From positions 9,399,515 to 9,463,514 of the forward strand of contig LNAC01000003.1 of NCBI GenBank assembly GCA_002007465.1: a stretch of 64,000 bases of DNA. Reading direction: 5' to 3'. Source of the stretch: Ailurus styani (taxonomy: Eukaryota; Chordata; Mammalia; Carnivora; Ailuridae). A program made the translations under genes and the position numbers. The notes under the pieces were generated by a model, which saw only the letters and a program-made list of their open reading frames with translations, was not told where the DNA came from and did not search any database. Positions 52,301 to 56,519 of this stretch are shown one piece after another. Within the stretch, counting starts at the first letter, position 1. Each line of letters opens with the position of its first letter.

Positions 52301-52728
52301 ATGATAGAAAAAATGGCCCAGCCACTAAGTGTTGAGTTCAGGCTTCAGCTATTTCAGTATCCAAAAATGTCTCCTATATAAAGTAAATATCCCAATGATG
52401 CATCAAGGAGAGAAGAAATTGAGACACAGAGAGTTTTTTCTTTCTCATAAATGCTGTGTCTACTTCATCCCTGTATAGCCAGATGAAATGGAATGGAAAC
52501 AATGCCATAGGTTTTTCCCTGCATTTGGAAAACTAATCAATCACAGGTATTGAATATCCTACTGTTTATGAGGAAAAAATATAAACTTTGCCGCTTTTTA
52601 CTAATAGTTATTTTTTCTCTCTCTTTTTCTCTTTCCATAGACCACCACTTTGCATATACAATTTTGTGCTTAATGAAAATGAGGAAGTATTTCTCAATCC
52701 AAGTACATGCACATCAAAGAAAAGATAA
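5229..52728 (+). CDS. LIPI: LIPI, lipase member I / phosphatidic-acid-selective phospholipase A1 beta (whole gene, 10 coding exons)
   Basis: Secreted, membrane-associated phospholipase of the pancreatic lipase superfamily. In the known family it removes the sn-1 acyl chain of phosphatidic acid to give 2-acyl lysophosphatidic acid. I joined ten exons by splice sites, phase and resemblance to remembered human LIPI. The product is 455 residues; human is about 460. Residues 1-15 form a signal peptide. The catalytic triad is Ser159 (GMSLG, 157-161), Asp183 (LDPAGP) and His253 (CGHQRA). The lid is 12 residues between Cys238 and Cys251, the short lid typical of the PA-PLA1 subgroup (LIPH, LIPI, PLA1A). 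The C-terminal part, from about residue 300, is a reduced PLAT-like region. All nine introns are GT-AG and no frame is broken. LIPH is the main alternative, but the sequence follows LIPI closely throughout. No TATA box or CpG island is obvious upstream. In human, expression is mainly in testis. Confidence 0.95.
5433..5461. repeat. (TG)/(TA)n microsatellite
   Basis: Alternating TG, TA, TG dinucleotides early in intron 1. Confidence 0.95.
5781..5906. repeat. GGTAATAAAGT triple repeat with hairpin
   Basis: GGTAATAAAGT occurs at 5782, 5824 and 5869. The last copy leads into a perfect 12-bp inverted repeat, ATAAAGTAGAAC (5872-5883) and GTTCTACTTTAT (5895-5906), with an 11-base loop. Confidence 0.9.
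6299..6509 (-). repeat. CAN SINE, - strand (intron 1)
   Basis: Full-length, with target duplication GTTTATATCATTTT (6286-6298 and about 6511-6523). Confidence 0.95.
7026..7290 (+). repeat. CAN SINE, + strand, old and enlarged
   Basis: Diverged head (GGATGTCTGGGTGCCTTAGTC) and a body with extra CCATGTGGAGCCC-type units. The CTCTCTTTCTC tail precedes AATGAATATTTAAAAAAA. Confidence 0.85.
7333..7500. repeat. AT-rich low-complexity tract
   Basis: Irregular TATATTTAT repeats, almost free of G and C. The ORF across it (7333-7518) is a by-product. Confidence 0.9.
7535..7860 (+). mobile_element. Non-autonomous hAT/Charlie-like DNA transposon relic
   Basis: Carries the motifs GGGCCAGATGGTGAACATTT, TAGGCTTTGAGGGCCATA, CTAATAAAATTTATTATAGAC and ATTTGGCCCTCAGGCCATAG, typical of an abundant mammalian MER-type element. 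The family name is not assigned with certainty. Confidence 0.6.
7860..7970 (-). repeat. MIR core fragment
   Basis: CCTCATTTTACAGTTGAGGA followed by a decayed MIR-like stretch. Confidence 0.5.
7971..8115. mobile_element. MER5A-like DNA transposon fragment
   Basis: CCCAAGATTCTGCAATTCTG, CTCCCAGGTGATGCCTGTGG and ACTACACTTTGA parallel the MER5A core and end. Diverged. Confidence 0.55.
8340..9000 (-). repeat. Old L1M 5'-region fragment
   Basis: Contains ATTTTTGAAGGACAGTTTTGC and CAGCCTTCTGGCCTGCAAAG with TTTCTGCTGAGAAATCTGAC, characteristic of the reversed 5' part of ancient L1M elements. Confidence 0.65.
9001..10585. other. Intron 1 stretch without clear elements
   Basis: AT-rich. 9200-9600 is a little more GC-rich and may be a decayed repeat, but I cannot place it. 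No exon or gene is visible. Confidence 0.4.
10588..10779 (+). repeat. CAN SINE, + strand (intron 1)
   Basis: Lacks the first bases of the head. The body with CCCAGGGTCCTGGGATC and the ATAAATAGATAAATAAAAT tail are clear. Confidence 0.92.
10780..11800. other. Intron 1 stretch, no gene
   Basis: The short ORFs overlapping on both strands at 11356-11569 have no recognisable content. A small palindrome, TGTCTATAGTGTATAGACA, lies at 11761-11779. Confidence 0.4.
11800..12010 (-). repeat. Old L1M 3' fragment
   Basis: The word TTGGGATAAATTCTTGAAAGTAG, then words like AATTATTGG, match the reversed L1M 3' segment. Confidence 0.5.
12191..12252. repeat. (GGTA)/(GATA)n microsatellite
   Basis: Imperfect GATG, GGTA and GATA tetranucleotides. 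Confidence 0.95.
12722..12910 (-). repeat. CAN SINE, - strand (younger, nested)
   Basis: Full-length. The short duplication AACAATATAT on both sides shows it entered at the tail of the SINE that follows. Confidence 0.93.
12923..13127 (-). repeat. CAN SINE, - strand (older)
   Basis: Older subfamily with a GAGAGAGAGAAAAAGAGGGG body. Its target duplication TTTACTAACAAT lies at about 12699-12710 and 13128-13139, outside the younger SINE. Confidence 0.93.
13202..13400 (-). repeat. CAN SINE, - strand, upstream of exon 2
   Basis: Full-length, with target duplication TAATTCTTAATTTT (13188-13201 and 13401-13414). It ends 265 bp before the exon 2 acceptor. Confidence 0.95.
13666..14051 (+). CDS. LIPI: LIPI exon 2 (N-terminal part of lipase fold)
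   Basis: Encodes residues 16-144. It follows a pyrimidine-rich acceptor ending ttcag and precedes the donor gtaaga. It holds the conserved [10 protein letters not shown] strand-turn (oxyanion-hole region, 76-85) and the VVDWNRGA segment (110-117). There are N-glycosylation sequons at Asn63 (NNS) and Asn71 (NIS). It starts in phase 1 and ends in phase 0. Three antisense SINEs sit in tandem just upstream (12.7-13.4 kb). Confidence 0.96.
14311..14497 (+). repeat. CAN SINE, + strand (intron 2)
   Basis: GGCGCCTGGGTGCCTTGGTT head, AAATAAATAAAATCTTT tail, and a T-rich target duplication (ATTTTAATTTTTTTA-like). Confidence 0.93.
15025..15240 (+). repeat. MIR SINE remnant
   Basis: GTCAGGAATCAGACTGGAAG, CTTCTGTGTGACTTTACGCA, CTCTGCCTCATTTACTTATC and ACCTGGCATATAATAGTCA follow MIR in order. 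Confidence 0.7.
15701..15809 (+). CDS. LIPI: LIPI exon 3 (nucleophile elbow)
   Basis: Encodes residues 145-180 and the first base of 181. It contains [17 protein letters not shown], with the GxSxG nucleophile Ser159. Human LIPI has GVSLG here; Met in place of Val at 158 is conservative. Acceptor ttgcag, donor gtaaaa. Confidence 0.96.
15810..16820. other. Intron 3 left part, no recognised element
   Basis: AT-rich unique-looking sequence. The - ORF at 16144-16425 (93 codons) has no recognisable domain and no codon-level support. Confidence 0.4.
16832..17020 (-). repeat. CAN SINE, - strand (intron 3)
   Basis: Full-length, with imperfect target duplication AAATATCTTTTT / AAATTATCTTTTT. Confidence 0.93.
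17166..17361 (+). repeat. CAN SINE, + strand (intron 3)
   Basis: Diverged head (GGGACACCTGCGTTCTCAG). Target duplication AAAATTTCAAATA on both sides. Confidence 0.93.
17667..17861 (+). repeat. CAN SINE, + strand (intron 3)
   Basis: Young-looking full-length copy, GGGGCGCCTGGGTGACTCAG to AAATAAATAAAAATCTTT. Confidence 0.95.
17906..18095 (-). repeat. CAN SINE, - strand (intron 3)
   Basis: Older copy with near-perfect target duplication CCCAAGTACTTCTT / CCTAAGTACTTCTT. It sits opposed to the preceding + copy, making an inverted SINE pair only about 45 bp apart. Confidence 0.93.
18402..18503 (+). CDS. LIPI: LIPI exon 4 (catalytic aspartate)
   Basis: Encodes residues 181-214. [10 protein letters not shown] carries the catalytic Asp183, followed by [18 protein letters not shown], the family's conserved segment after the aspartate. 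Acceptor tttcag, donor gtaaca, phase 1 at both ends. Confidence 0.95.
18504..19079. other. Intron 4 left part, nothing recognised
   Basis: No exon, repeat family or regulatory motif identified. Confidence 0.4.
19080..19300 (-). repeat. MIR SINE remnant
   Basis: TTATTGAGCTCTTCCTTATA, CATCCCCTTTTTATTGATAG and AAGTGGCAGGGCCAGAATTT followed by TCCAGAGTCTGCACC match MIR reversed. Confidence 0.75.
19473..19665 (-). repeat. CAN SINE, - strand (intron 4)
   Basis: Full-length, with a perfect 17-bp target duplication TCCTCTGAATTGTCCTT (19456-19472 and 19666-19682). Confidence 0.96.
19683..20712. other. Intron 4 middle part, nothing recognised
   Basis: No confident element. The 83-codon ORF at 20006-20257 has no known domain. 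Confidence 0.4.
20716..20915 (+). repeat. CAN SINE, + strand (intron 4)
   Basis: GGGCATCTGGGTGGCTCAG head and AATAAATAAAATATTTT tail. First of two in tandem. Confidence 0.93.
20923..21108 (+). repeat. CAN SINE, + strand (intron 4)
   Basis: Follows the A-rich tail of the previous copy directly. GGGGCACCTGGGTGGCTCAG to AAATAAATAAAATAC. Confidence 0.93.
21109..22690. other. Intron 4, AT-rich, nothing recognised
   Basis: Very A-rich on the + strand from 21120 to 21990, perhaps a decayed sense-strand LINE, but without words I can assign. A G run lies at 22322-22329. Confidence 0.35.
22690..23460 (+). repeat. L2 LINE 3' part
   Basis: In L2 order: CCCTTATGACTTGGCTTCAT, TATGCTCCAGCTAACCTGGC, AGCACTTAACTATTATCTGA, CTCCACTAAGATGTAATTTC and GGCACATAGAACTGTGATGG. 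Diverged, with no usable reading frame. Confidence 0.75.
23657..23746 (+). CDS. LIPI: LIPI exon 5 (shortened beta9 loop and start of lid)
   Basis: Encodes residues 215-244. [16 protein letters not shown] is a hallmark of the superfamily. Cys238 opens the short lid. The beta9 loop is shortened, as known for PA-PLA1 enzymes. Acceptor cctag, donor gtatac, phase 1 at both ends. Confidence 0.95.
24748..24915 (+). CDS. LIPI: LIPI exon 6 (lid end and catalytic histidine)
   Basis: Encodes residues 245-300. Cys251 closes the lid and His253 completes the triad (CGHQRA; human CNHQRA). Cysteines in FPCPSYEDF and [14 protein letters not shown] are likely disulfide-bonded. The acceptor is cttaag, with a weaker pyrimidine tract than its neighbours. 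The donor is the strong gtaagt. Confidence 0.95.
   Translation, partial: EFSMLNAATREQFTCSWPLWKQTAILLHFLVRHMKISKLLHVLTVTTSKANYVLG
25255..25316. repeat. (CTTTT)n microsatellite
   Basis: Imperfect CTTT and CTTTT units in intron 6, ending in a T run. Confidence 0.95.
25317..26090. other. Intron 6 part, nothing recognised
   Basis: The longest - ORF (25772-26086, 104 codons) has no recognisable domain and ends in AT-rich sequence. I treat it as chance. Confidence 0.4.
26100..26260. repeat. TA/TG dinucleotide-rich tract
   Basis: Broken runs of TA and TG, including GTGTGCGTGTGTATACG. Confidence 0.85.
26658..26747 (+). CDS. LIPI: LIPI exon 7 (link to C-terminal domain)
   Basis: Encodes residues 301-330, [10 protein letters not shown] to TGTSPFC. 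Compared with human LIPI as I remember it, this exon is about five residues shorter in the charged stretch before TTVFLDT. That accounts for most of the 455 versus 460 length difference. The frame is kept (90 nt, phase 1 at both ends). Acceptor cttag, donor gtaagt. Confidence 0.94.
26910..29160 (-). mobile_element. Degenerate L1 LINE, ORF2 portion (SINE inside)
   Basis: On the - strand the decayed 117-codon frame (27250-27603) resembles the late ORF2 region of L1 ([20 protein letters not shown]). Other words read on + as reversed L1: CCATTTGCTCCAGAACCATT, GGCCTTAATATCAG and TTAGGAATTGCATTAAACCT. Many stops; inactive. Confidence 0.85.
28817..29008 (-). repeat. CAN SINE, - strand (intron 7, inside L1)
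   Basis: Full-length, with target duplication TGTTGAATTTTTTTT on both sides (28805 and 29009). Confidence 0.95.
29161..30530. other. Intron 7 part, nothing recognised
   Basis: No confident element. A short tandem of CCAAATC-type words lies at 29210-29260. Confidence 0.35.
30540..31080 (-). mobile_element. MLT1-type (ERVL-MaLR) LTR relic
   Basis: In order on +: ACAAACTACCACAAACTTAT TGGCTTAAAA, AGACTGACACAGGTGTC, GGCTCCAGGGGAGAACCTGT, TTCCTTGGCTTGTGGCC, GTGATTACAATCCTTGTGAC and CACAGATTCCAGAGATTAGG. This is the reverse of MLT1-like LTRs. No internal genes. Confidence 0.7.
31230..33130 (-). repeat. Old L1M 5'-region segment
   Basis: Contains TTTAGAAAATCCTTGGCCAT TATTTCTTTGAATATTC, TTTGAAATCCTTGTCAGATAATCCCAGC (in pieces) and ATCACATCCTGGACATTTTG, typical of reversed L1ME-like 5' sequence. 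Non-coding. Confidence 0.65.
33189..33352 (+). repeat. CAN SINE, + strand (older host copy)
   Basis: GGGCACCTGGGTGGCTCAG head, AAATAAAGAAATAAATAAA tail. Its own target duplication, TTCCATATTACC / TTCCATGTTACC, lies outside the next SINE (33176 and 33580). Confidence 0.94.
33353..33551 (-). repeat. CAN SINE, - strand, inserted in the tail of the previous SINE
   Basis: A 22-bp duplication of the host SINE's tail, beginning AAGAAATAAATAAAATC, lies at 33331-33352 and 33552-33573. The left edge is a (GTTTT)n run, unusual for this family. Confidence 0.95.
33574..34585. other. Intron 7 part, nothing recognised
   Basis: Unique-looking sequence. The small - ORFs at 33739-33987 and 34277-34480 carry no known domain. 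Confidence 0.4.
34588..34789 (+). repeat. CAN SINE, + strand (intron 7)
   Basis: Young-looking full-length copy, GGGGCGCCTGGGTGGCTCAG to AAATAAATAAAACC. Confidence 0.95.
35051..35087. repeat. (AAAC)n microsatellite
   Basis: About nine AAAC units. Confidence 0.97.
35668..35779 (+). CDS. LIPI: LIPI exon 8 (PLAT-like strands)
   Basis: Encodes residues 331-367 and two bases of 368: [18 protein letters not shown] then [17 protein letters not shown]. The second half is nearly identical to human and the first half is more diverged. Acceptor ttatag, donor gtaagt, phase 1 in and phase 2 out. A long intron (8.9 kb) precedes it. Confidence 0.94.
35780..36835. other. Intron 8 left part, nothing recognised
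   Basis: No repeat family or exon recognised. A short TATATGTATG tract lies near 36225-36258. Confidence 0.4.
36837..37019 (+). repeat. CAN SINE, + strand (intron 8)
   Basis: Full-length, with perfect target duplication AAAATGGTATTAA (36824-36836 and 37020-37032). Confidence 0.96.
37493..37749 (-). repeat. CAN SINE, - strand, long older subfamily
   Basis: The body is enlarged by repeated GGGCTCnATGnGGGGCTC-like units (37615-37680). The T-rich left end is interrupted by C. Confidence 0.92.
37917..38121 (-). repeat. CAN SINE, - strand (intron 8)
   Basis: Full-length, with target duplication ATCCTTTATTTATTT on both sides. Confidence 0.95.
38135..39400. other. Intron 8 part, nothing recognised
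   Basis: Overlapping - ORFs at 38129-38720 have different frames and no known domain. I see no coding signal. Confidence 0.4.
39400..40700. repeat. Ancient dispersed repeat, family not assigned
   Basis: Words such as GATACTGTGATGAGAAAAAT, ATTAGTTGAGACCTAACTGATGAGCAGG (in parts) and GATATCCAAGTAGACATGGC recur in a widespread old mammalian repeat. A related copy lies at 59360-59860. Confidence 0.45.
40996..41208 (-). repeat. CAN SINE, - strand, older subfamily (intron 8)
   Basis: Diverged (ACGATTTATTAATTTGAGAG left end). Imperfect target duplication TACAACAGGTTTTTGG / TACAATAGATTTTTC. Confidence 0.92.
41222..41370. repeat. Polypyrimidine (CT-rich) tract
   Basis: Almost pure C/T on the + strand for about 140 bases, including a run of nine C near 41293. 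Confidence 0.95.
41490..41700 (+). repeat. MIR SINE remnant
   Basis: GTATGCCCTGATATTCAGTT, TTCTCATTTGTTAATGGCGA, TACTAATAGTACCTTATAAA and TGCACTATAAATGCTCAG follow MIR order. Confidence 0.7.
42080..42243 (-). repeat. CAN SINE, - strand, head lost at an assembly scar
   Basis: The body runs to CATGACCTGAG and then a single N at 42243. The flanking duplication TAGTGTATTATTA (about 42067 and 42244) shows that about 40 bases of SINE head are missing at the N. Confidence 0.93.
42244..42880 (-). mobile_element. Carnivore L1 3' end fragment
   Basis: On +: TCAGAGGTAGAGTTCAGTGA, TGCATCATGTGCCCTCCTTA, CATGTCATTGCAAAAGGTCA and GGCTGAGTAATATTCTG. This is the reverse of the carnivore L1 ORF2 end and 3' UTR. 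Less decayed than the other L1 pieces. Confidence 0.85.
42627..42712. repeat. TG/TA/CATA microsatellite
   Basis: Dinucleotide and CATA-type repeats expanded inside the L1 fragment. Confidence 0.95.
43026..43202 (+). CDS. LIPI: LIPI exon 9 (C-terminal domain)
   Basis: Encodes residues 368-426 and two bases of 427. It contains [26 protein letters not shown] and [11 protein letters not shown]. Sequons lie at Asn370 (NTS) and Asn391 (NIS). It keeps the human length but replaces a remembered human Cys-x-x-Cys pair by CLPG at about residues 407-410, so a cysteine is missing. Acceptor tttag, donor gtaaga. Confidence 0.93.
43203..44380. other. Intron 9 left part, nothing recognised
   Basis: AT-rich. 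The short ORFs at 43585-44075 have no known domain. Confidence 0.4.
44385..44562 (+). repeat. CAN SINE, + strand (intron 9)
   Basis: Diverged, with a deletion of the GGTCATGATC part. AAGTAAGTAAATAAAATC tail. Confidence 0.9.
44563..44612. repeat. Purine-rich (AGG)/(GATGAT)n microsatellite
   Basis: Directly follows the A-rich tail of the preceding SINE and probably grew from it. Confidence 0.9.
44613..45585. other. Intron 9 part, nothing recognised
   Basis: No repeat family, exon or motif recognised. Confidence 0.4.
45585..45745 (-). repeat. MIR SINE remnant
   Basis: CAACACCTCTCTGAGGTG, TTTTATTAGTGAGAGAACAG and GGTTGCTCAGATGAGAAGTG match reversed MIR. Confidence 0.6.
45746..47120. other. Intron 9 part, nothing recognised
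   Basis: No confident element. The ORF at 46147-46365 follows a pyrimidine-rich 'gttag' but does not match LIPI. Confidence 0.4.
47130..48110 (-). mobile_element. Degenerate L1 LINE, ORF2 3' part (SINE inside)
   Basis: The - strand frame at 47534-47737 includes [17 protein letters not shown], the conserved end region of L1 ORF2. The + strand shows TATGTAGCCTTTCGAGTATG, CAGTTCGTTTATCCGCTCGC and AATACCTAGAAGTGAAATAG. Decayed. Confidence 0.85.
47852..48058 (-). repeat. CAN SINE, - strand (inside L1)
   Basis: Full-length, with target duplication GATTGTGTTTTTA on both sides. Confidence 0.95.
48809..48989 (+). repeat. CAN SINE, + strand (intron 9)
   Basis: GGGACACCTGGGTGGCTCAG head, AAATAAATAAATAAAAT tail, and imperfect target duplication AAATTGTTTTTCT / AAATCATTTTTCT. 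Confidence 0.95.
49332..49537 (+). repeat. CAN SINE, + strand (intron 9)
   Basis: Young-looking, with target duplication AAAATTGTAATTATTTT (49314-49330 and 49538-49554). Confidence 0.96.
50300..50508 (-). repeat. CAN SINE, - strand, older (intron 9)
   Basis: Diverged body with GCTAAAGAGAGAGAGTACAA. Head reversed as CACCCAGGCGCCC. Confidence 0.9.
50621..52640. other. Intron 9 right part, nothing recognised
   Basis: AT-rich sequence leading to exon 10. A T-rich imperfect repeat (CTTTTTTATTA) lies at 51578-51640. No exon matched. Confidence 0.4.
52641..52728 (+). CDS. LIPI: LIPI exon 10 (C-terminus and stop)
   Basis: Encodes residues 427-455, [17 protein letters not shown] then [11 protein letters not shown], followed by TAA at 52726-52728. 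Human ends NPNTCTPKNT, so length and frame match. The acceptor is a long pyrimidine tract ending ccatag. Intron 9, the longest at 9.4 kb, separates it from exon 9. Confidence 0.94.
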
Positions 52729-53063
52729 AATGCCTTCTTCCATCAAATATAAAAACTTGTTTGTGACTTAAAGAACTTGTAAATGGGGGCGCCTGGGTGG
52801 CTCAGTGGGTTAAAGCCTCTGCTTTCGGCTCAGGTCATGATCTCAGCGTCCTGGGATCGAGGCCCGCATCGGGCTCTCTGCTCAGCAGGGAGCCTGCTTC
52901 CTCCTCTCTCTCTGTCTGCCTCTCTGCCTACTTGTGATCTGATCTCTCTGTGTCAAGTAAATAAATAAAATCTTTAAAAAAAAAAAAAAAAGAACTTGTA
53001 AATGGGATCAATGCATTCTTTTAGATCAATCTGGGATTCAGATATTTCTACTTCCTGAATAAA
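52729..53063 (+). other. LIPI: Probable LIPI 3' UTR with SINE insertion
   Basis: Non-coding sequence after the stop. Candidate poly(A) signals are a variant AATATA at 52746-52751, two overlapping AATAAA hexamers in the tail of an inserted SINE (52960-52969), and AATAAA at 53058-53063 beyond the SINE. The true end cannot be fixed from sequence alone. Confidence 0.5.
52788..52991 (+). repeat. CAN SINE, + strand, in the LIPI 3' UTR
   Basis: Full-length, with a perfect target duplication AAGAACTTGTAAATGGG before and after. It begins about 60 bp beyond the stop codon, in the sense direction. The tail carries AATAAA at 52960-52965 and 52964-52969. Confidence 0.97.
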
Positions 53064-53130
53064 TCTTTAAAATCAAAAATATAGAAAACTATTAAAGTGC
53101 ATATAGTAAAGCATTCTGAATATATTCTTT

Positions 53131-53318
53131 TTTCTTTTTAAGACTGTATCTATTTTATTTGAGAGAGAGAAAGCACAAGCAGGGGGAGGGAGAGGGACGG
53201 GGCAAGCAGACTCTGTCCTGAGTGCAGAGCCTGGGTTTGATCCTATAACCCTGAGCTCATGACCTGAGCCAAAATCAAGAATCAGATATCAATCAACTAA
53301 GCCACCCAGGTGCCTCAC
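53131..53318 (-). repeat. CAN SINE, - strand, older
   Basis: Target duplication CATTCTGAATATATTC (53112-53127 and 53319-53334). Confidence 0.94.
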
Positions 53319-53828
53319 ATTCTGAATATATTCAAAAAGCTGTCTGTTGCTGTTTACCTCAAATGTTTGTTATTGAATATTTCCCTTAATTACCTATTAT
53401 TAACAGATACTATGTTTTTTAGAAAAAAAGAGAAGCCTGTTTCTTCAATACACTGTCTAAATAGTATCATTCTCTACTTTTCAGACTGCAGTAGTAAAAT
53501 AGGTGAATATATATATATATATTTAATTGTAAATTTGTCACTTGGAGAAGTCACTTGATTAATGTAAATCTTGTAAACATAAATATAACTTCTGTTTAGT
53601 GATCCATTTGGCATTTAGTGCTCCCTTTGATCTCTTTGGCTTAAGGTCAGATCTTGGGTCCACTTACTGGTGGTGTGAGCTTGAGTAGCTAAACTTACCT
53701 CACCATGACTCAGTCATCTAAGAATTTTTGGGAAGATTGAGTCAATATTTTGACTAGTGTCTACCTGTAATGATAAAAGTAAAAGTACTGATAGCTAACA
53801 CATACATCAGTTTTTCTACACAGTTTAA
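53319..53828. other. Downstream flank, nothing recognised
   Basis: AT-rich; (TA)n at 53507-53522. Confidence 0.4.
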
Positions 53829-53960
53829 TAATATATATGTGTGTATATATATATATATATGTTATTATTTGTTTGGATAGGCATTGTATTATATATATAC
53901 ATATACATACATATTCATATATATGTCTATATATACAGATATATATATATGTATATATGT
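53829..53960. repeat. (TA)/(TG)/(CATA)n microsatellite
   Basis: Long mixed dinucleotide tract. The ORF over it is a by-product. Confidence 0.95.
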
Positions 53961-54035
53961 CTCAATTCATTTAATCCTTATAAAAACCCTGTGAGGTTGG
54001 CCTTGCTATTTCCACTGATGAAGAAATTGAAGGAT
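53961..54035 (-). repeat. MIR core fragment
   Basis: CATTTAATCCTTATAAAAAC, CCTGTGAGGTTGGCCTTGC and TTCCACTGATGAAGAAATTG match reversed MIR. Confidence 0.65.
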
Positions 54036-54149
54036 TCCTGGGTCTCAGCTCTCTCACCTGTGTCTGAATATTCCCAAGATTTGTTTCATGTATGTTTCTA
54101 AATCAATCTGTCCATTACAATCACAGTCTCTCTGCTTTTGACTTCCTGC

Positions 54150-54567
54150 CGTATTAGTTTGTGGGGCTTCCATAGCGAAATACCATTGAAAGGGTGGCTC
54201 AAACAACATAAATTTATTTTCTCATAGTTCTGGGGGCCTTAAATCTGAGATCAAGGTGTCAGTAGGCTTGATTGCTTCTGAGGCCTTTCTCCTTGACTTG
54301 CAGAGGCTACCTTCTTGCTGTATCCTCAAATGCATGGTCTTTTGTCTGTGCATGGTGTCTCTTTCATGTGTCTGAATTTCCTCTTCCTATGAAGACACCA
54401 GACAGATTGGGTGAGGGCCCACCCTAATGGACTCATTTTAATTTAGTCACTTCTTTAAAGACCCCCACCTCCAATTATAGTCACATTCTGAGGTACTGGG
54501 GGTTAGGGCTTCAGTATATGATTTTGGTCTGTGGGGGGGAATAGTTCAGTCTATAAAACCTGCTACA
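54150..54567 (-). mobile_element. MLT1-type (ERVL-MaLR) LTR relic
   Basis: On +: GTATTAGTTTGTGGGGCTTC, GGGTGGCTCAAACAACATAA, TTATTTTCTCATAGTTCTGG, GGGCCCACCCTAATGGACTC and CACATTCTGAGGTACTGGGG, ending near TCAGTCTATAAAACC. This is the reverse of an MLT1-like LTR, nearly complete. No internal region attached. Confidence 0.85.
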
Positions 54568-54698
54568 ATTCATTAGTTCCACAGTGATAACTTTTACCTA
54601 ATAAGTCTCTTGAAGGTTATTTGGGGCCATTGTGTGAAGACCCTTGATGCATTAGATGTGTGTTCCAGACAGAAATAAGTAGAAGGTTCCTCACATTT

Positions 54699-54887
54699 TT
54701 TTTAAGATTATTTATTTATTTGACACAGAGAGAGATCACAAATAGGCAGAGAAGCAGGTAGAGAGAGAGGAGGAAGCAGGCTCCCTGCTGAGCAGAAAGC
54801 CCGATGTGGGCCTCGATCCCAGGACCCTGAGATCATGACCTGAGCCGAAGGCAGAGGCTTTAACCTTCTGAGCCACCCAGGTGCCCC
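54699..54887 (-). repeat. CAN SINE, - strand
   Basis: Full-length, with target duplication GTTCCTCACATTTTT / GTTCCTCACTTTTTT. Confidence 0.95.
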
Positions 54888-54900
54888 GTTCCTCACTTTT

Positions 54901-56190
54901 TTATCTAGGGATCTGATCAGTGCAGCCCGTACCCCAGACTGTCTGACAGTCCTTGAACACAGCTCCTTCAGCTTCTGTTTTAGCCCTTCACTCCACAGGC
55001 CTCTGACTCAAGTCTGCAGAGATACCTGCTTTCTACTCTTTGTCAGGCAGGCATTTGCTCACAGACTTCCCGCATTCTTAAACAAAACTACAAACCCTCA
55101 TGTAATTTCACTTTTCTAATCCCCTCCAATTAATTTTCCAGATAGCCCCGGCAACTTTCGAGTCTCATTTTGTGATATTAATGACATTTAAAATTGAATA
55201 AAATGCACTATAGATATATTATGAGGAGCAGAAATTCTGTTCCAGTGTTCCTGGTTACTTAGGGTCTCTGGGTAATAGAGAGACTTATAGCATATTAATG
55301 GGTCCTGCAACCCTCATAATAAAACTTCCTTGCTGTAGGATCTCCCAAGGATACCTTGAAGACATAAACTTACAAAATGTTTAGAGGTTTCCATATTGCA
55401 ATTACTTCTCCAGAATCCTAATTCTTCCCATCTTTTTTTTTTTTAAGACAAAGGCAGATAAGGGAAAAAGGCTTTGACTCCTCTGACCTCAAGTTCATAG
55501 TCTTCAAGCAATAATTTAATCATATTTTTAAAAATTTGTGTAAATCATAGATCAGAAATAAAAGGAAAAGTGCACTTTTTGGAAGATCATAATGAAGCAC
55601 ACGTTTCAACAGCAGTTATCAGAGACAACAAAAGGTACACATAGACATTATGCACAAAAGACGTTATGCCAGGCTGCTTTAAAGACATACTGTTCTGGAA
55701 CAGTTAGAAAAGGAAGCGGTGAGATGGGACGTTTAGATTCGTTATCTTTCAGAATGCCTACTCGGCATGAATCACAGAATCAGTCTCAACTTTGTCTTTC
55801 AAAGTCCCCTCAACAACATAGTTTTATTACTTTTAGGTTAATTTTGGGATTTTTCTAATTAAATATTGTATTACTGTTTTACTGATTTGCCTTCTTTGTG
55901 TTTCCATGGCATAATAAGCTTTATATTTAAAAAAATAAATCACCAACAAATAAAAAAATCATACCTTTGTTCCCACAATGGTTGACTGAAATGACAAGGA
56001 AGTATAACCCTGGACTGACTGGATTTTGTTTAATAAACTATACATTAAAAAAAAACCCAAATTGCATCATTTATAAGCTGTAATACCATTCTGATATACT
56101 GGATAATTGTTTAAATTGTGTGTATGTATGGCCAAAATAGACAAGGCACAATTATAAGAATACTTATAATTAGTCACATTCATACAATTG
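54901..56190. other. Downstream flank, nothing recognised
   Basis: No gene or assigned repeat. The 88-codon ORF at 55592-55858 has no known domain. Confidence 0.4.
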
Positions 56191-56195
56191 TTCTT

Positions 56196-56397
56196 TTTTT
56201 TTTAAAGATTTTATTTATTTATTTGACAGAGAGATTACAAGTAGGCAGAGAGGCAGGCAGAGAGAGAGGAGGAAGCAGGCTCCCCGCTGAGCAGAGAGCC
56301 CAANGAGAGCCCGATGTGGGCCTCGATCCCAGGACCCTGAGATCATGACCTGAGCCGAAGGCAGAGGCTTTAAACCACTGAGCCACCCAGGCGCCCC
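56196..56397 (-). repeat. CAN SINE, - strand, with assembly scar
   Basis: Full-length. A single N at 56304 sits between two copies of GAGAGCCC, so about ten bases are likely duplicated by the assembler. Target duplication ATACAATTGTTCTT / ATAAAATTGTTCTT. Confidence 0.94.
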
Positions 56398-56519
56398 ATA
56401 AAATTGTTCTTGTGGGTCAAAACATTTATGGCCTATGTATAATCCTGTTTTTTGACATTATTAAAATATTAATAGCAAATACGTAATGCATACTTACAAT
56501 GTACTAGTCTGTGATTGGC

